DNA of 29,115 bases from Clostridium sp. 1001275B_160808_H3 (lineage in GTDB: Bacteria; Bacillota; Clostridia; Clostridiales; Clostridiaceae), in the NCBI RefSeq assembly GCF_015550425.1, contig NZ_JADNAT010000014.1:1-29115 (forward strand). Direction: 5' to 3'. The notes beneath the pieces are model-generated. The model had not been told where the DNA came from, made no database searches, and worked only from the letters and a program-made list of their open reading frames with translations. Every line of letters starts with the position of its first letter. The stretch's first letter is position 1. Shown piece by piece: positions 1-7,985 of this stretch. The translations under genes were made by a program, and so were the position numbers.

Positions 1-69
1 TGATAGGTCAGAGGTGTAAGTGTGGTAACATATTTAGCTGACTGATACTAATAGGTCGAGGGCTTGACC
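1..69 (+). rRNA. rrl: 23S ribosomal RNA, 3' end (partial)
   Basis: The window opens inside a 23S rRNA gene. The segment with GACTGATACTAATAGGTCGA followed by GGGCTTGACC is the conserved 3' terminus of clostridial 23S rRNA, including the strand that pairs with the 5' end of the molecule. The exact last base (about 68-70) cannot be fixed from sequence alone. The 5S gene follows about 55 bases later, the standard bacterial order. Confidence 0.93.
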
Positions 70-104
70 AATAAAAACAGGCTTAAAATTAATTCGTATA
101 CAAT

Positions 105-124
105 TTTCAGAGAACACTCTGAAA
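105..124 (+). other. Perfect hairpin abutting the 5' end of 5S rRNA
   Basis: TTTCAGAG (105-112) and CTCTGAAA (117-124) form an 8-bp perfect stem with an AACA loop, ending at the base before the mature 5S start. There is no T-tract, so it is not a terminator. It is probably a structural element of the 23S-5S spacer that matters for pre-rRNA processing; that role is inferred. Confidence 0.5.
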
Positions 125-241
125 TCTGGTGATGATGGCGTAGAGGAAACACTCCTTTCCATTCCGAACAGGAAAGTTAAGCTCTACAGCGTCGATGGTA
201 CTGCATGGGAGACTGTGTGGGAGAGTAGAACGTTGCCAGGT
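125..241 (+). rRNA. rrf: 5S ribosomal RNA
   Basis: This is a complete 5S rRNA of about 117 nt. The 5' TCTGGTG pairs with the 3' TTGCCAGG, and the conserved core CATTCCGAACAGG with its AAGTTAAGCTC continuation and the GGTACTGC segment are present. It lies between 23S and tRNA-Phe in one rRNA transcript. Confidence 0.96.
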
Positions 242-246
242 AATGT

Positions 247-322
<76 letters not shown>

Positions 323-327
323 GGTAT

Positions 328-401
<74 letters not shown>

Positions 402-402
<1 letters not shown>

Positions 403-436
403 AAAAATCCTACAAGATTACTTGTAGGATTTTTTT
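402..436 (+). terminator. rRNA/tRNA operon terminator, probably bidirectional
   Basis: A 15-bp stem (402-416 with 421-435) closes an ATTA loop and is followed by a T-run. The A-run on the left arm gives a T-run on the other strand, so it can also end the convergent peptidase gene whose stop codon is at 435-437. Confidence 0.9.
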
Positions 437-1355
437 ATTTGAAAATTATCTTTTTTTGAATAAGTAAATCATTATCGGATAGGAATTCGAATAATGAGCC
501 TATTGGAATAGTTATATTAGGATAATCATGACCTATAGGAAGACCTTGAATAATAGGTATATTTAATGGAAGTAATTTTTGCTTTATAATCTCATCTATT
601 GAAAAATCAGTATCTTTATTTGTACAGTCAGTAAAATATCCTATCATTATTCCACAAAGCTTTTGAAGTTTTCCACAGGAAATTAGTTGTGATAACATTC
701 TATCCACAGCATAAGGGCTTTCATTGACATCTTCAATAAGTAGAATATTATCTTTAAAATCTATTTCATATGGAGTCCCAATTGTAGAACAAATTATAGA
801 TAAATTTCCTCCAACGATATTACCTTTAAAATTTTGTTTGTTCCATACTAGATAATTATCCACACATATATCTTTCAAGTTGTATATTATTTTAGAATTT
901 TTATTTGAAAAAATTTTTAAGAAGTATTCTTTAGTCATGATATCATCAAAATTAGATGTTATCATTGGACCATGGAATGTCGTAAACTTACAAGTTTTAT
1001 TAATATAATTTAATAATAAGGTTATATCACTATATCCACAGAAGGGCTTGGGATTATTCTTTATCAGTTTTAGATCTAAATAAGAAGCCATTCTAATTGA
1101 CCCGTAGCCACCTCTAAGACAAACTATAGCATCTACGTCCTTATCAGCAAACATGGAATTAAGATCATCAGCACGGGCTTTATCATCTCCAGCTAAATAT
1201 CCATAAGAATCATATAAATGCTTACCTTTTTTTATTTTAAATCCTAGCTTTTTAAATATATCGATTTTTTTATCTATAAATTCCCTAGATTCTGATGATG
1301 CCGGAGCAATAATACCGATAGTAGCAGAACTATCTAATGTTTTTAATTTTAACAA
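435..1355 (-). CDS. S66-family LD-carboxypeptidase-like protein
   Basis: A homologue of peptidase family S66 (LdcA/MccF type), which removes the terminal D-Ala from the L,D bond of muropeptide tetrapeptides during cell-wall recycling or cleaves peptide-nucleotide toxins. Numbered from the TTG start, visible motifs are IGIIAPA (13-19), LRGGYGS (80-86), GYSDIT (107-112, Ser109 the expected nucleophile), an HGP motif, LLIEDVNE (catalytic Glu region) and IGHDYPN (catalytic His). Length (306 aa) fits the family and there is no signal peptide, consistent with a cytoplasmic enzyme. I chose TTG at 1355 because AGGTG (1366-1362) is six bases upstream and it gives the usual MLKLKxL N-terminus. The upstream in-frame GTG at 1364 overlaps that ribosome binding site. 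Substrate (muropeptide or microcin-like) cannot be told from sequence. Confidence 0.88.
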   Translation of the reverse strand: MLKLKTLDSSATIGIIAPASSESREFIDKKIDIFKKLGFKIKKGKHLYDSYGYLAGDDKARADDLNSMFADKDVDAIVCLRGGYGSIRMASYLDLKLIKNNPKPFCGYSDITLLLNYINKTCKFTTFHGPMITSNFDDIMTKEYFLKIFSNKNSKIIYNLKDICVDNYLVWNKQNFKGNIVGGNLSIICSTIGTPYEIDFKDNILLIEDVNESPYAVDRMLSQLISCGKLQKLCGIMIGYFTDCTNKDTDFSIDEIIKQKLLPLNIPIIQGLPIGHDYPNITIPIGSLFEFLSDNDLLIQKKIIFK

Positions 1356-1402
1356 TATATGCACCTACTTAAAATTATTTATATGTAAATATACTACAAA
1401 AA

Positions 1403-1435
1403 AAATAAAGCTAGTACTGATAACTAGCTTTATTT
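1403..1435 (-). terminator. Terminator of the corA-like gene
   Basis: AAATAAAGCTAGT (1403-1415) pairs perfectly over 13 bp with ACTAGCTTTATTT (1423-1435), with a 7-nt loop. On the minus strand the stem runs into a long T-tract (complement of the A-run at about 1398-1406). It directly follows the stop codon of the corA-like gene. Confidence 0.85.
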
Positions 1436-2383
1436 CTATGAAAACATATCTTTTCGATACAATAAATATGCTGCACCAAAAGTTAATATTGATGTAATAA
1501 CCATTGTAATTTCAAAACCATATTCATTATTAATTAGTGGCATTTTTATAAAATTCATTCCAAATATACCACCAATAACAGTAGGTATTGCCATTAATAT
1601 TGTAACAGAAGCTAAAACTTTCATAACTATATTCAGGTTATTTGAAATAACAGAAGCGAAGAAATCCATTGTACTTGCAAGAATATTACTATATATTTCA
1701 GTCATTTCAATAGCTTGTTTATTTTCAATTATAACATCTTCTAGAACATCTTGATCTTCCTCATATTTTTGCATTATATCTAGTTTTAGCATTTTTTCAA
1801 GAGTAATTTCATTTGCTTTAAGTGATGTAGAGAAGTAAACCAATGATTTTTCTAATGAATGTAGTTGAATAAGTTCTCTATTTTTCATAGATTTATGCAA
1901 TCTTTTTTCTATCATTAAACTCTTTTTATCTATTTGTCTTAGATAAATTAAGTAAGAATTCGATATTCTATTTAATATTTGTAATATAAACCTTGATTTT
2001 TTAAATGAATAAAATGATTTCACTTTACCATTTATAAAATCAGTTAAAATACGACTATTCTTTAGACATACTGTTATAAGTTGCTTTTCTGTATGAATAA
2101 TTGCTAAAGGATATGTATCATATGTAAGTGAGTTATCTTCCATTTCAGTAAATGGAATATCTACTACAACTAATAAACAATTATCTTCTATATCTATACG
2201 AGAAGTTTCCTCATCGTCTAATGGAGCTTTTAAAAATGATAATGGAACACCTGTCTTCTTTGAAATTAAAATTAATTCTTCATCAGAAGGCGCTATAATA
2301 TTAATCCAACAACCTGGCTCTAGATTATCAAGAATTTTCAGTGATGGATTTTGTTCACTAATGCTTTTATAAATTTGTATCAT
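1436..2383 (-). CDS. corA: CorA-family divalent metal ion transporter
   Basis: Membrane channel/transporter of the CorA (MIT) superfamily, usually for Mg2+ and sometimes Co2+ or Ni2+. It is 315 aa: a soluble N-terminal domain (about 1-240) rich in charged helices, then two C-terminal membrane segments. The signature GMN is visible in GGIFGMNFIKMP at the end of the first membrane helix, and the protein ends with a short basic tail. The ATG is preceded by AAGGAGG at six-base spacing. It is transcribed alone toward the peptidase gene, from which a strong terminator separates it. Ion specificity and any riboswitch control are not evident; I saw no M-box-like leader in the short upstream region. 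Confidence 0.92.
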   Translation of the reverse strand: MIQIYKSISEQNPSLKILDNLEPGCWINIIAPSDEELILISKKTGVPLSFLKAPLDDEETSRIDIEDNCLLVVVDIPFTEMEDNSLTYDTYPLAIIHTEKQLITVCLKNSRILTDFINGKVKSFYSFKKSRFILQILNRISNSYLIYLRQIDKKSLMIEKRLHKSMKNRELIQLHSLEKSLVYFSTSLKANEITLEKMLKLDIMQKYEEDQDVLEDVIIENKQAIEMTEIYSNILASTMDFFASVISNNLNIVMKVLASVTILMAIPTVIGGIFGMNFIKMPLINNEYGFEITMVITSILTFGAAYLLYRKDMFS

Positions 2384-2583
2384 AATTAACCTCCTTAAGT
2401 AAATCTCAAAGATAATTATACTATTAATATGCTTGTTTGTACTATGATAATTAAATTTTTATTTTTAAAATTATTGATATAGATAAATGAAGATATCAAA
2501 AGAAAAAATGTATATTCAGAAAATAATTTAATTCAATCAAAAGAGATGATAAAAATAAGCCTATTAATTATTAAATATTAATG

Positions 2584-2612
2584 TGGATAAAAGTACGGAT
2601 AATTAGTATAAT
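2584..2612 (+). promoter_or_regulatory. Putative sigma-A promoter for the gene at 2666
   Basis: TGGATA (2584-2589), a 17-nt spacer and a perfect TATAAT (2607-2612). Predicted transcription start is about 2619, leaving a leader of about 47 nt. AT-rich DNA makes chance matches common, so this is moderate evidence. Confidence 0.5.
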
Positions 2613-2665
2613 CACAATATTGCTTAAACGAATAAAGTAATATCTTGATGGGGGATAAATAGGAA

Positions 2666-3184
2666 ATGATGCATAGAGAAGTTGTTGCTAAAAAGAGAGT
2701 ACCAGTTATTTCAATGATCTTACTTGTGATAACAACTACATTATATTTAGGAGAAGCAGTAGAGAGATCTAAATATAATAGACATATAATTGGTCATATA
2801 TTTAATATATCTCTAGTGTTAGTAACTATAATTTTGATTGTTAAAGAAATTAGAAGTTGTTCAGTGTCTTATAAATATGCAGTGATAGCAGACAAGCTTA
2901 TAATAAATCTAATTAATAATAAAGAAGAAAAAAATTTAGAAAGTATAAGAATTTCTGATGTATTGTATATAGGTGAGAGATCATCTATACCTAAAGAATA
3001 TCAATTTTTAAAAAAATCAAAAAGATACTTATGTAATAGAATTAATACAAAGTCATATTATTGCATTTTTAAAAATGGAGATAAAATCGAAAAAATTAAA
3101 TTTCAGCCAAGCGATAAATTTATTACTAAGTTAATAAAACATGGAGAGTTGAAATGTAAGTTAGTAAGAAAAGAAATTATATAA
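2666..3184 (+). CDS. Two-helix membrane protein with a possible PH-like C-terminal domain (unknown function)
   Basis: I do not recognise this 172-aa protein. Two hydrophobic segments are clear: about residues 13-31 and 41-61, with a short charged loop between. The remaining 110 residues are soluble, lysine-rich and predicted beta-rich, ending in a likely helix (DKFITKLIKHG), a pattern resembling bacterial PH-like domains attached to membrane anchors; this is inference only. The start is ambiguous: ATG occurs at 2666 and 2669, AGGA lies just upstream and GGGGGA is 11-14 bases away. The gene has its own candidate promoter and converges on the M20 gene, sharing a bidirectional terminator. Confidence 0.72.
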   Translation: MMHREVVAKKRVPVISMILLVITTTLYLGEAVERSKYNRHIIGHIFNISLVLVTIILIVKEIRSCSVSYKYAVIADKLIINLINNKEEKNLESIRISDVLYIGERSSIPKEYQFLKKSKRYLCNRINTKSYYCIFKNGDKIEKIKFQPSDKFITKLIKHGELKCKLVRKEII

Positions 3185-3188
3185 TAAA

Positions 3189-3231
3189 AGGCTCTATATA
3201 GAAAAATAGACTCTATATAGAGCCTATTTTT
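3189..3231. terminator. Bidirectional terminator between convergent genes
   Basis: AGGCTCTATATAGA (3189-3202) and TCTATATAGAGCCT (3212-3225) make a perfect 14-bp stem with a 9-nt loop, followed on the plus strand by ATTTTTTATA and on the minus strand by TTTTATTAT. It overlaps the stop codon of the M20 gene (3224-3226). Confidence 0.9.
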
Positions 3232-4375
3232 TATAAAATTCATTTTTTACTTCTGATAAAAGATTTTCATTTAATATAATATCATGCCCTGTAAAGGATA
3301 AAGATAAAGCAGCTTTCATTGCTTCTTCAAAGCCATAATCAGATATTGTGGCTTTAGCAAATTCTTTTGTACCATACTTTATGCTGTTATCTGGAACTAT
3401 TGATATATAAGGATGAATGCAAGGAACTTTTTTACTAACAATTCCTAAGCTTAATCCAGAATAAATATCTCTTGGACCAGAAATATTTATTATACCATTT
3501 TCCTTTAAATTATGGCTAAATAATCTATTTAAAGTTCTGTTAGTTATTAGTTCTTCATTTTCGGGTTCATATAAAGATATTGAATATTGAACTCTTATAA
3601 GTTTTGAAACATAAATAGCAATTTCTCTCAACTTGCTTTCTGCAATTTTAGCCATATCCATTTCCTTAGCTCTAATATAAAATTTAGCTTCAGATTCTAG
3701 CGGTAATAGTAAAGGGGTAAAACCGCCATTAGATAATATTGAGTTTACTTCTACATCTTCTGGGAATCCCTTTAATAATGAATTTAAAATATTAAATGTT
3801 AAAAGAATACCGTCTAGAGATGTATATGTACCTTTATTTAAAAAGCTTAATCCACTATGACCTATAAATTTTATACTTAATGGTATTATAGCAGATGAGC
3901 TTCCACTTTCTGAGGTTATAGTATCAGGGTGTGCAACTAAAACAACATCAATATCATCGAAGACACCTTGTTTTACCATAACGGATTTGGTTCCTCCTAG
4001 ATATTCACCAGGGCAGCCTATCAGTATTATAGTACCACCTATTTTTTCAATAATAGAACTTAGGGTTAAAGCAGCAGCAATTGAAGTTGATGTTAATAAG
4101 TTATGACCAGTTAAATGTCCCTCGCCAGGAACAGCATCATATTCACATAAAAAACATACTTTAGGATGACCATTTCCTTTAGATGCATAAAAGGACGTTT
4201 TTAATTCTAAAAATTCCTTTTTTACAGTAAAGTCATGATCAACTAGGAAATTACAAATATAATTATAACTATTATATTCATTGTAACTATCTTCAGGGTT
4301 ATTGTATAAATAATCATTTAATTTCTTTATGTCATCTTTATTTTTTTCTAAATAATAAATCATTTCTTGTTTCAT
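3224..4375 (-). CDS. M20-family amidohydrolase homologue with altered metal ligands
   Basis: A 383-aa homologue of M20 peptidases/amidohydrolases of the aminoacylase-1-like-2/AbgB type, normally cytoplasmic di-metal enzymes that cleave N-acyl or dipeptide amide bonds. Family landmarks are recognisable: CEYDAVPGEGH (77-87), TGHN (89-92), GCPGEYLGG (120-128), AHPD (148-151) and a C-terminal VPCIHPYISI. Several canonical ligands differ: the HxCGH(N/D) cysteine is Thr89, the second Glu of the EE pair is Tyr125, and the C-terminal HTxEF histidine is Gly335. His91, Glu124 and His149 remain. The protein may be mononuclear, altered or non-catalytic. GGGAGGA precedes the ATG. It stands alone and converges on the membrane protein gene. 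Confidence 0.85.
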   Translation of the reverse strand: MKQEMIYYLEKNKDDIKKLNDYLYNNPEDSYNEYNSYNYICNFLVDHDFTVKKEFLELKTSFYASKGNGHPKVCFLCEYDAVPGEGHLTGHNLLTSTSIAAALTLSSIIEKIGGTIILIGCPGEYLGGTKSVMVKQGVFDDIDVVLVAHPDTITSESGSSSAIIPLSIKFIGHSGLSFLNKGTYTSLDGILLTFNILNSLLKGFPEDVEVNSILSNGGFTPLLLPLESEAKFYIRAKEMDMAKIAESKLREIAIYVSKLIRVQYSISLYEPENEELITNRTLNRLFSHNLKENGIINISGPRDIYSGLSLGIVSKKVPCIHPYISIVPDNSIKYGTKEFAKATISDYGFEEAMKAALSLSFTGHDIILNENLLSEVKNEFYKK

Positions 4376-4630
4376 ATTATTTTCCTCCCAAATTATCTTG
4401 TTTTTAATTTTCCCTTAAATTCAAATAATTATTTATTAAATATTTAATAAGATAGTAAATTTGAAATGTGTATTTAAAGGTCTATATAAATTCAATATAA
4501 ATGCTTTATATAAATATTATTATTTAGACTAGATATAAAGAATTTTCATTTATATATAGGCTTTTTTAGTATAGAAATAATGTTATTTGGTGAGAATTAT
4601 AATAAAATTATTATAAAAGGATGGGATAGT

Positions 4631-4837
4631 ATGGATTTATTAATAAAAGGAATAGATAAAAATGAAAATAAATGTAAGATTTGTGGGAAAGAAGTATATA
4701 GTGATATAATTATAGAGAAAAGCTTATTATGCCATTATTGTAATGATAAGATAGCAACAATGACAGTTGATGATTTTGAGTATAATTTTTATAAAGATAG
4801 AATAAAAGAGTGGATATTAAGCAACTACAATTTTTAA
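4631..4837 (+). CDS. csfB: Gin/CsfB-like anti-sigma factor (inhibitor of sigma-G)
   Basis: A 68-aa protein with a four-cysteine zinc-finger pattern, CKICGKE then LLCHYCN, that matches Gin (CsfB), the small zinc protein that binds and inhibits sigma-G (and in Bacillus sigma-E) during sporulation. The position supports this: csfB lies just upstream of the tmk-yaaQ-holB region in Bacillus, and here the gene sits 19 bases before tmk. I chose ATG 4631 because AAGGA lies nine bases upstream and Gin proteins begin shortly before the first CxxC. The longer in-frame ATG at 4580 has no ribosome binding site. Identification rests on motif plus synteny; the sequence between the Cys pairs is divergent. 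Confidence 0.75.
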   Translation: MDLLIKGIDKNENKCKICGKEVYSDIIIEKSLLCHYCNDKIATMTVDDFEYNFYKDRIKEWILSNYNF

Positions 4838-4856
4838 ATAGCATGAGGTATAAATA

Positions 4857-5486
4857 ATGGACAAAGGAAAATTTATAGTATTTGAAGGTGGAGAAGGATC
4901 TGGTAAGAGCACAATATTGGACATGGTATATGATTATCTAGTTCAAGGTAATATAGAGTGTATTAAGACTAGAGAGCCAGGTGGAATTAAAATATCAGAA
5001 GATATACGAGAAGTAATATTAGATACTAAGAATACAAAAATGGACAGCAGAACAGAAGCATTACTATATGCTGCCGCTAGAAGGCAACACTTAGTTGAAA
5101 AAGTTATTCCTGAAATTGATAGAGGAACTATAGTTTTATGTGATAGATTTATATACTCATCACTAGCTTACCAAGGATATGCTAGAAATATAGGAGTAGA
5201 TGAAATATATCAAATAAATAAATTTGCAGTAGGTGAATATATGCCAGACTTAAATATATTATTTGATATATCACCAGAAATAGGATTAGATAGAATAAAT
5301 AAAAATAAAGATAGAGAAATAAATAGATTAGATTTAGAAAAAATAGATTTTCATAATAAAGTAAGAGATGGATATCTAAAACTATATAAAGAAAATAAAG
5401 AGAAGTTTGTAAAAATTGATGCAGAAAAATCAATAGATGAAGTTTTTAAGGTTGTAAAAGAAATAATTACTGATTTTATTAAATAA
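4857..5486 (+). CDS. tmk: Thymidylate kinase
   Basis: Phosphorylates dTMP to dTDP with ATP, the last specific step of dTTP synthesis. The 209-aa length is standard. Visible are the P-loop GGEGSGKST (11-19), the TREPGG motif at about 40, the DR motif with substrate residues in [13 protein letters not shown], and an Arg/Lys-rich lid region. The P-loop lacks the arginine of eukaryotic-type enzymes, as in the bacterial type II class with catalytic basic residues in the lid. GAGGT stands seven bases before the ATG. It follows gin closely and is probably cotranscribed with it; darA follows after 90 bases. Confidence 0.97.
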   Translation: MDKGKFIVFEGGEGSGKSTILDMVYDYLVQGNIECIKTREPGGIKISEDIREVILDTKNTKMDSRTEALLYAAARRQHLVEKVIPEIDRGTIVLCDRFIYSSLAYQGYARNIGVDEIYQINKFAVGEYMPDLNILFDISPEIGLDRINKNKDREINRLDLEKIDFHNKVRDGYLKLYKENKEKFVKIDAEKSIDEVFKVVKEIITDFIK

Positions 5487-5516
5487 AATATATTGAGAGA
5501 AAAAATTTTAATCAAT

Positions 5517-5544
5517 TTGTATATCTTTTATGATAGAATATTAT
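5517..5544 (+). promoter_or_regulatory. Candidate promoter upstream of darA
   Basis: TTGTAT (5517-5522), a 16-nt spacer and TATTAT (5539-5544) lie in the 90-base gap between tmk and darA. This suggests darA-holB-ricT can be expressed separately from gin-tmk. The match is imperfect in an AT-rich gap. Confidence 0.4.
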
Positions 5545-5576
5545 TATAGGAGTATAATTTTATTGGAGGGGTTAAT

Positions 5577-5906
5577 ATGAAATTGGTAATAGCTATGGTA
5601 CAAGATGATGATGCTTTAGATTTAGTAGATGCAATTACAGAAGCAGGCTTTAGAGTTACTAAGTTAGCATCAACTGGAGGGTTTTTAAAATCAGGAAATA
5701 CAACCTTAATTATAGGTGTTGAAAAAGATAAAGTTCAAGCGGTTATAGATGTTGTAGAAGATGTTTGTAAAACTAGAAAACAAGTTATAACAACGCCAAC
5801 CCCTATCACAGGAAATGTTGACATGTATATGTCATACCCTATAGAAATTGAAGTTGGGGGAGCTACTATATTCGTTATAGATGTAGATCAATTTATTAAA
5901 ATATAA
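5577..5906 (+). CDS. darA: Cyclic di-AMP receptor protein DarA (PstA/YaaQ)
   Basis: A PII-like trimeric protein (109 aa) that binds cyclic di-AMP. The N-terminal MKLVIAMVQDDDA, the ligand-binding STGGFLKSGNTTLIIGVE region (about residues 34-51), the TPTPITG loop (about 78-84) and the ending GGATIFVIDVDQF all match DarA closely. GGAGGGG precedes the ATG. The downstream target of DarA is not established in general. Its ligand is made by DisA, encoded at 19063-20127 in this window. The gene keeps the tmk-darA-holB order of Bacillus, but the yaaR gene found between darA and holB there is absent. Confidence 0.96.
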   Translation: MKLVIAMVQDDDALDLVDAITEAGFRVTKLASTGGFLKSGNTTLIIGVEKDKVQAVIDVVEDVCKTRKQVITTPTPITGNVDMYMSYPIEIEVGGATIFVIDVDQFIKI

Positions 5907-5923
5907 TTACATTGGAGGGTGTA

Positions 5924-6859
5924 ATGGGGAAATTTATTGGGCACGAAAGAATAATTGATAGTTTTAAAAAAAGAATAGAGAAAGATGAAATTTCCCATGC
6001 ACATATAATTGTTGGAGAAGATGGAATTGGAAAGAGTAGTTTAGCTAATATACTAGCTAAAAGTATATTAGGGGTACGTGAAGATAGAAATTCTATAGAC
6101 ATTGTAAATTATAGATCTAAAAAAGCCTCTTTTGGGGTAGATGATGTAAGAGAAATTGTTGATGAAATAAATAAGAAGCCATTTGAAGGCGATAAAAAAG
6201 TTATTATAATTTATGATGGAAATAAGTTGACAGTACAAGCACAGAATGCTCTTTTAAAGACTATAGAAGAACCACCAAAAGGTGTTTTTATTATTCTGTT
6301 ATGTGAGAGTTTAGAGCTTATTTTAGATACTATAAAATCAAGATGTCAAGTATATAAGTTAACTCCACTAACAAAGAATGAAGTTAAGATTTATATAGAA
6401 AGTTTAGGAATTGATGATTGTAGTAGTGATGAAATTAATGCTGCTATTGCATATAGTGAAGGAATCCCAGGAAAAGCTGAGGATTTTCTAAGGGATTCCT
6501 CATTAAAGGATTTAAGAAACATATTAATTGATTTATTATATACATTAGTTAGTAGTAATACGAAAAGTCTTTTAGACTTTGAAGATAAGATATTATCGTT
6601 TAAAGATAGAAAAGAAGAAATACTAAACATTTTAGCCTCCTTTATAAGAGACGTAATTGTCTATAAAGAAATAAGCGATACTAGTGGAATAATAAATGGG
6701 GATAAAATAGAAAATATAAAACAATTAGCTATTGAAATGTCCTATAAGAAGCTTAATAAAATAATCGATAAAATTGGGGACGCTAGAGTAACATTATTAA
6801 GTAATTCTAACTTTCAATTAACGATTAGAGTGATGCTTATAGGTTTTATGGAGGTTTAA
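5924..6859 (+). CDS. holB: DNA polymerase III delta-prime subunit
   Basis: Clamp-loader subunit that helps load the sliding clamp. This 311-aa AAA+ protein shows a Walker A-like GEDGIGKSS (about 29-37), NALLKTIEEPPKG, and the SRC motif in IKSRCQVYKL. The usual zinc module of delta-prime (one Cys, then CxxCxxC before the IxxxReI segment) is missing: the corresponding region, GVREDRNSIDIVNYRSKK, has no cysteine. The start is ATG 5924 with GGAGG five bases upstream; the in-frame TTG at 5912 would place the ribosome binding site inside the gene. The gene follows darA by 17 bases and precedes ricT by 3, so it is in one operon. Confidence 0.92.
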   Translation: MGKFIGHERIIDSFKKRIEKDEISHAHIIVGEDGIGKSSLANILAKSILGVREDRNSIDIVNYRSKKASFGVDDVREIVDEINKKPFEGDKKVIIIYDGNKLTVQAQNALLKTIEEPPKGVFIILLCESLELILDTIKSRCQVYKLTPLTKNEVKIYIESLGIDDCSSDEINAAIAYSEGIPGKAEDFLRDSSLKDLRNILIDLLYTLVSSNTKSLLDFEDKILSFKDRKEEILNILASFIRDVIVYKEISDTSGIINGDKIENIKQLAIEMSYKKLNKIIDKIGDARVTLLSNSNFQLTIRVMLIGFMEV

Positions 6860-6862
6860 ATA

Positions 6863-7768
6863 ATGATAAAAGTTGTAGGCGTAAGATTCAAGAAGGCCGG
6901 TAAAATATATTATTTTGATCCAAGCGATTTAAATGTAAAAAAAGGCGATTTTGTTGTTGTAGAAACAGCGAGAGGAATAGAGTTTGGAGAATGTGTAATT
7001 GGTATTAAAGAAATACCAGAAACTGATATAGTGGCACCATTAAAGAGTGTTATAAGAGTTGCAGAAGAAGATGATATAAATAAACATAAGGATAATAAAG
7101 TGAAGGAAAAGGATGCTTTAGATATATGCCTAAAGAAAATAGAAGAACATGGATTAAATATGAAATTAATCGATGTAGAGTATACTTTCGATAATAATAA
7201 AGTTATATTCTATTTTACAGCTGATGGAAGAGTAGACTTTAGAGAATTAGTAAAAGACTTAGCAACTATATTTAAAACAAGAATAGAATTAAGACAGATA
7301 GGGGTTAGAGATGAAGCTAAAATGCTTGGCGGGCTAGGACCATGTGGAAGACCTTTATGTTGTTCTACATTCCTTGGAGATTTCGCATCTGTATCTATAA
7401 AGATGGCAAAAGAGCAAAATTTATCTTTAAATCCAACAAAGATATCAGGAATATGTGGCAGGTTAATGTGCTGTTTAAATTATGAGCAAAGCACATATGA
7501 AGATATAAGACAGAGATTGCCTAAAGCAGGATCTATTGTTTCTATGGGAGATATTACTGGTGAAGTTATAAGCAATAGTACTGTTAAGGAAAGTGTGAAG
7601 GTCAAATATAGAAGAGGCGATGAAGAAGTAGTAGAAGAATTTAAAATAGATGATATTGAGCTTGTTGAAGGTAGTTATGAAGACTCAGTAGATGAATCAG
7701 ACATAAAACTAGAAATAGAATCACCAGAAGACAAAAAGTTAATAAAGGATCTTATAAAAGATAATTAA
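6863..7768 (+). CDS. ricT: PSP1/RicT (YaaT) regulatory iron-sulfur protein
   Basis: RicT is a subunit of the RicAFT (Y-) complex, which in Bacillus carries [4Fe-4S] clusters and directs RNase Y-dependent mRNA maturation, with effects on sporulation and competence. The 301-aa product has the PSP1 hallmark pattern GGLGPCGRPLCCSTFLGDF followed by GICGRLMCCLNYE, giving a Cys-rich core at about residues 155-210 that can hold clusters. The C-terminus is an acidic tail. GGAGGT precedes the ATG, and the gene starts three bases after holB. The partner genes ricA and ricF are not in the window. Confidence 0.95.
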   Translation: MIKVVGVRFKKAGKIYYFDPSDLNVKKGDFVVVETARGIEFGECVIGIKEIPETDIVAPLKSVIRVAEEDDINKHKDNKVKEKDALDICLKKIEEHGLNMKLIDVEYTFDNNKVIFYFTADGRVDFRELVKDLATIFKTRIELRQIGVRDEAKMLGGLGPCGRPLCCSTFLGDFASVSIKMAKEQNLSLNPTKISGICGRLMCCLNYEQSTYEDIRQRLPKAGSIVSMGDITGEVISNSTVKESVKVKYRRGDEEVVEEFKIDDIELVEGSYEDSVDESDIKLEIESPEDKKLIKDLIKDN

Positions 7769-7781
7769 GGGGGAGAGCTTA

Positions 7782-7985
7782 ATGAAATCACTATTAAAGG
7801 TTGCAAATCTTAATACAAATGATGATGTTATTAGCATAAGAGAAGCTGTGGCACATAATGAAGGGGTTATTGCTTGTGAGGTAAGTCTATCTAAAAAAGA
7901 AGTAAGTGTAGTATATGATGATAAAAGTATAACTGAAGATAAAATCATTATGTCTATTGAAGAAGTAGGCTATAGTATAATATAA
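7782..7985 (+). CDS. Small HMA-fold protein lacking the metal-binding CxxC
   Basis: A 67-aa protein with the beta-alpha-beta-beta-alpha-beta pattern of heavy-metal-associated (copper-chaperone-like) domains: V.NL at the start, GVIACEVSLSKKEVSVVYDD in the middle and IIMSIEEVGYSII at the end. The usual GMTCxxC loop is replaced by NLNTNDDV, with no cysteine, so classical Cu(I) binding is not expected. The only Cys (about residue 32) lies in the second strand. GGGGGAGAG precedes the ATG. It follows ricT by 13 bases and is the last gene of the operon, where Bacillus has yabA instead. Function unknown. Confidence 0.8.
   Translation: MKSLLKVANLNTNDDVISIREAVAHNEGVIACEVSLSKKEVSVVYDDKSITEDKIIMSIEEVGYSII

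Noticed and set aside
5182..5433. Minus-strand ORF opposite tmk
   Set aside because: Its Leu/Tyr-rich product is the antisense of a Lys/Glu/Asn-rich gene; tmk is certain.
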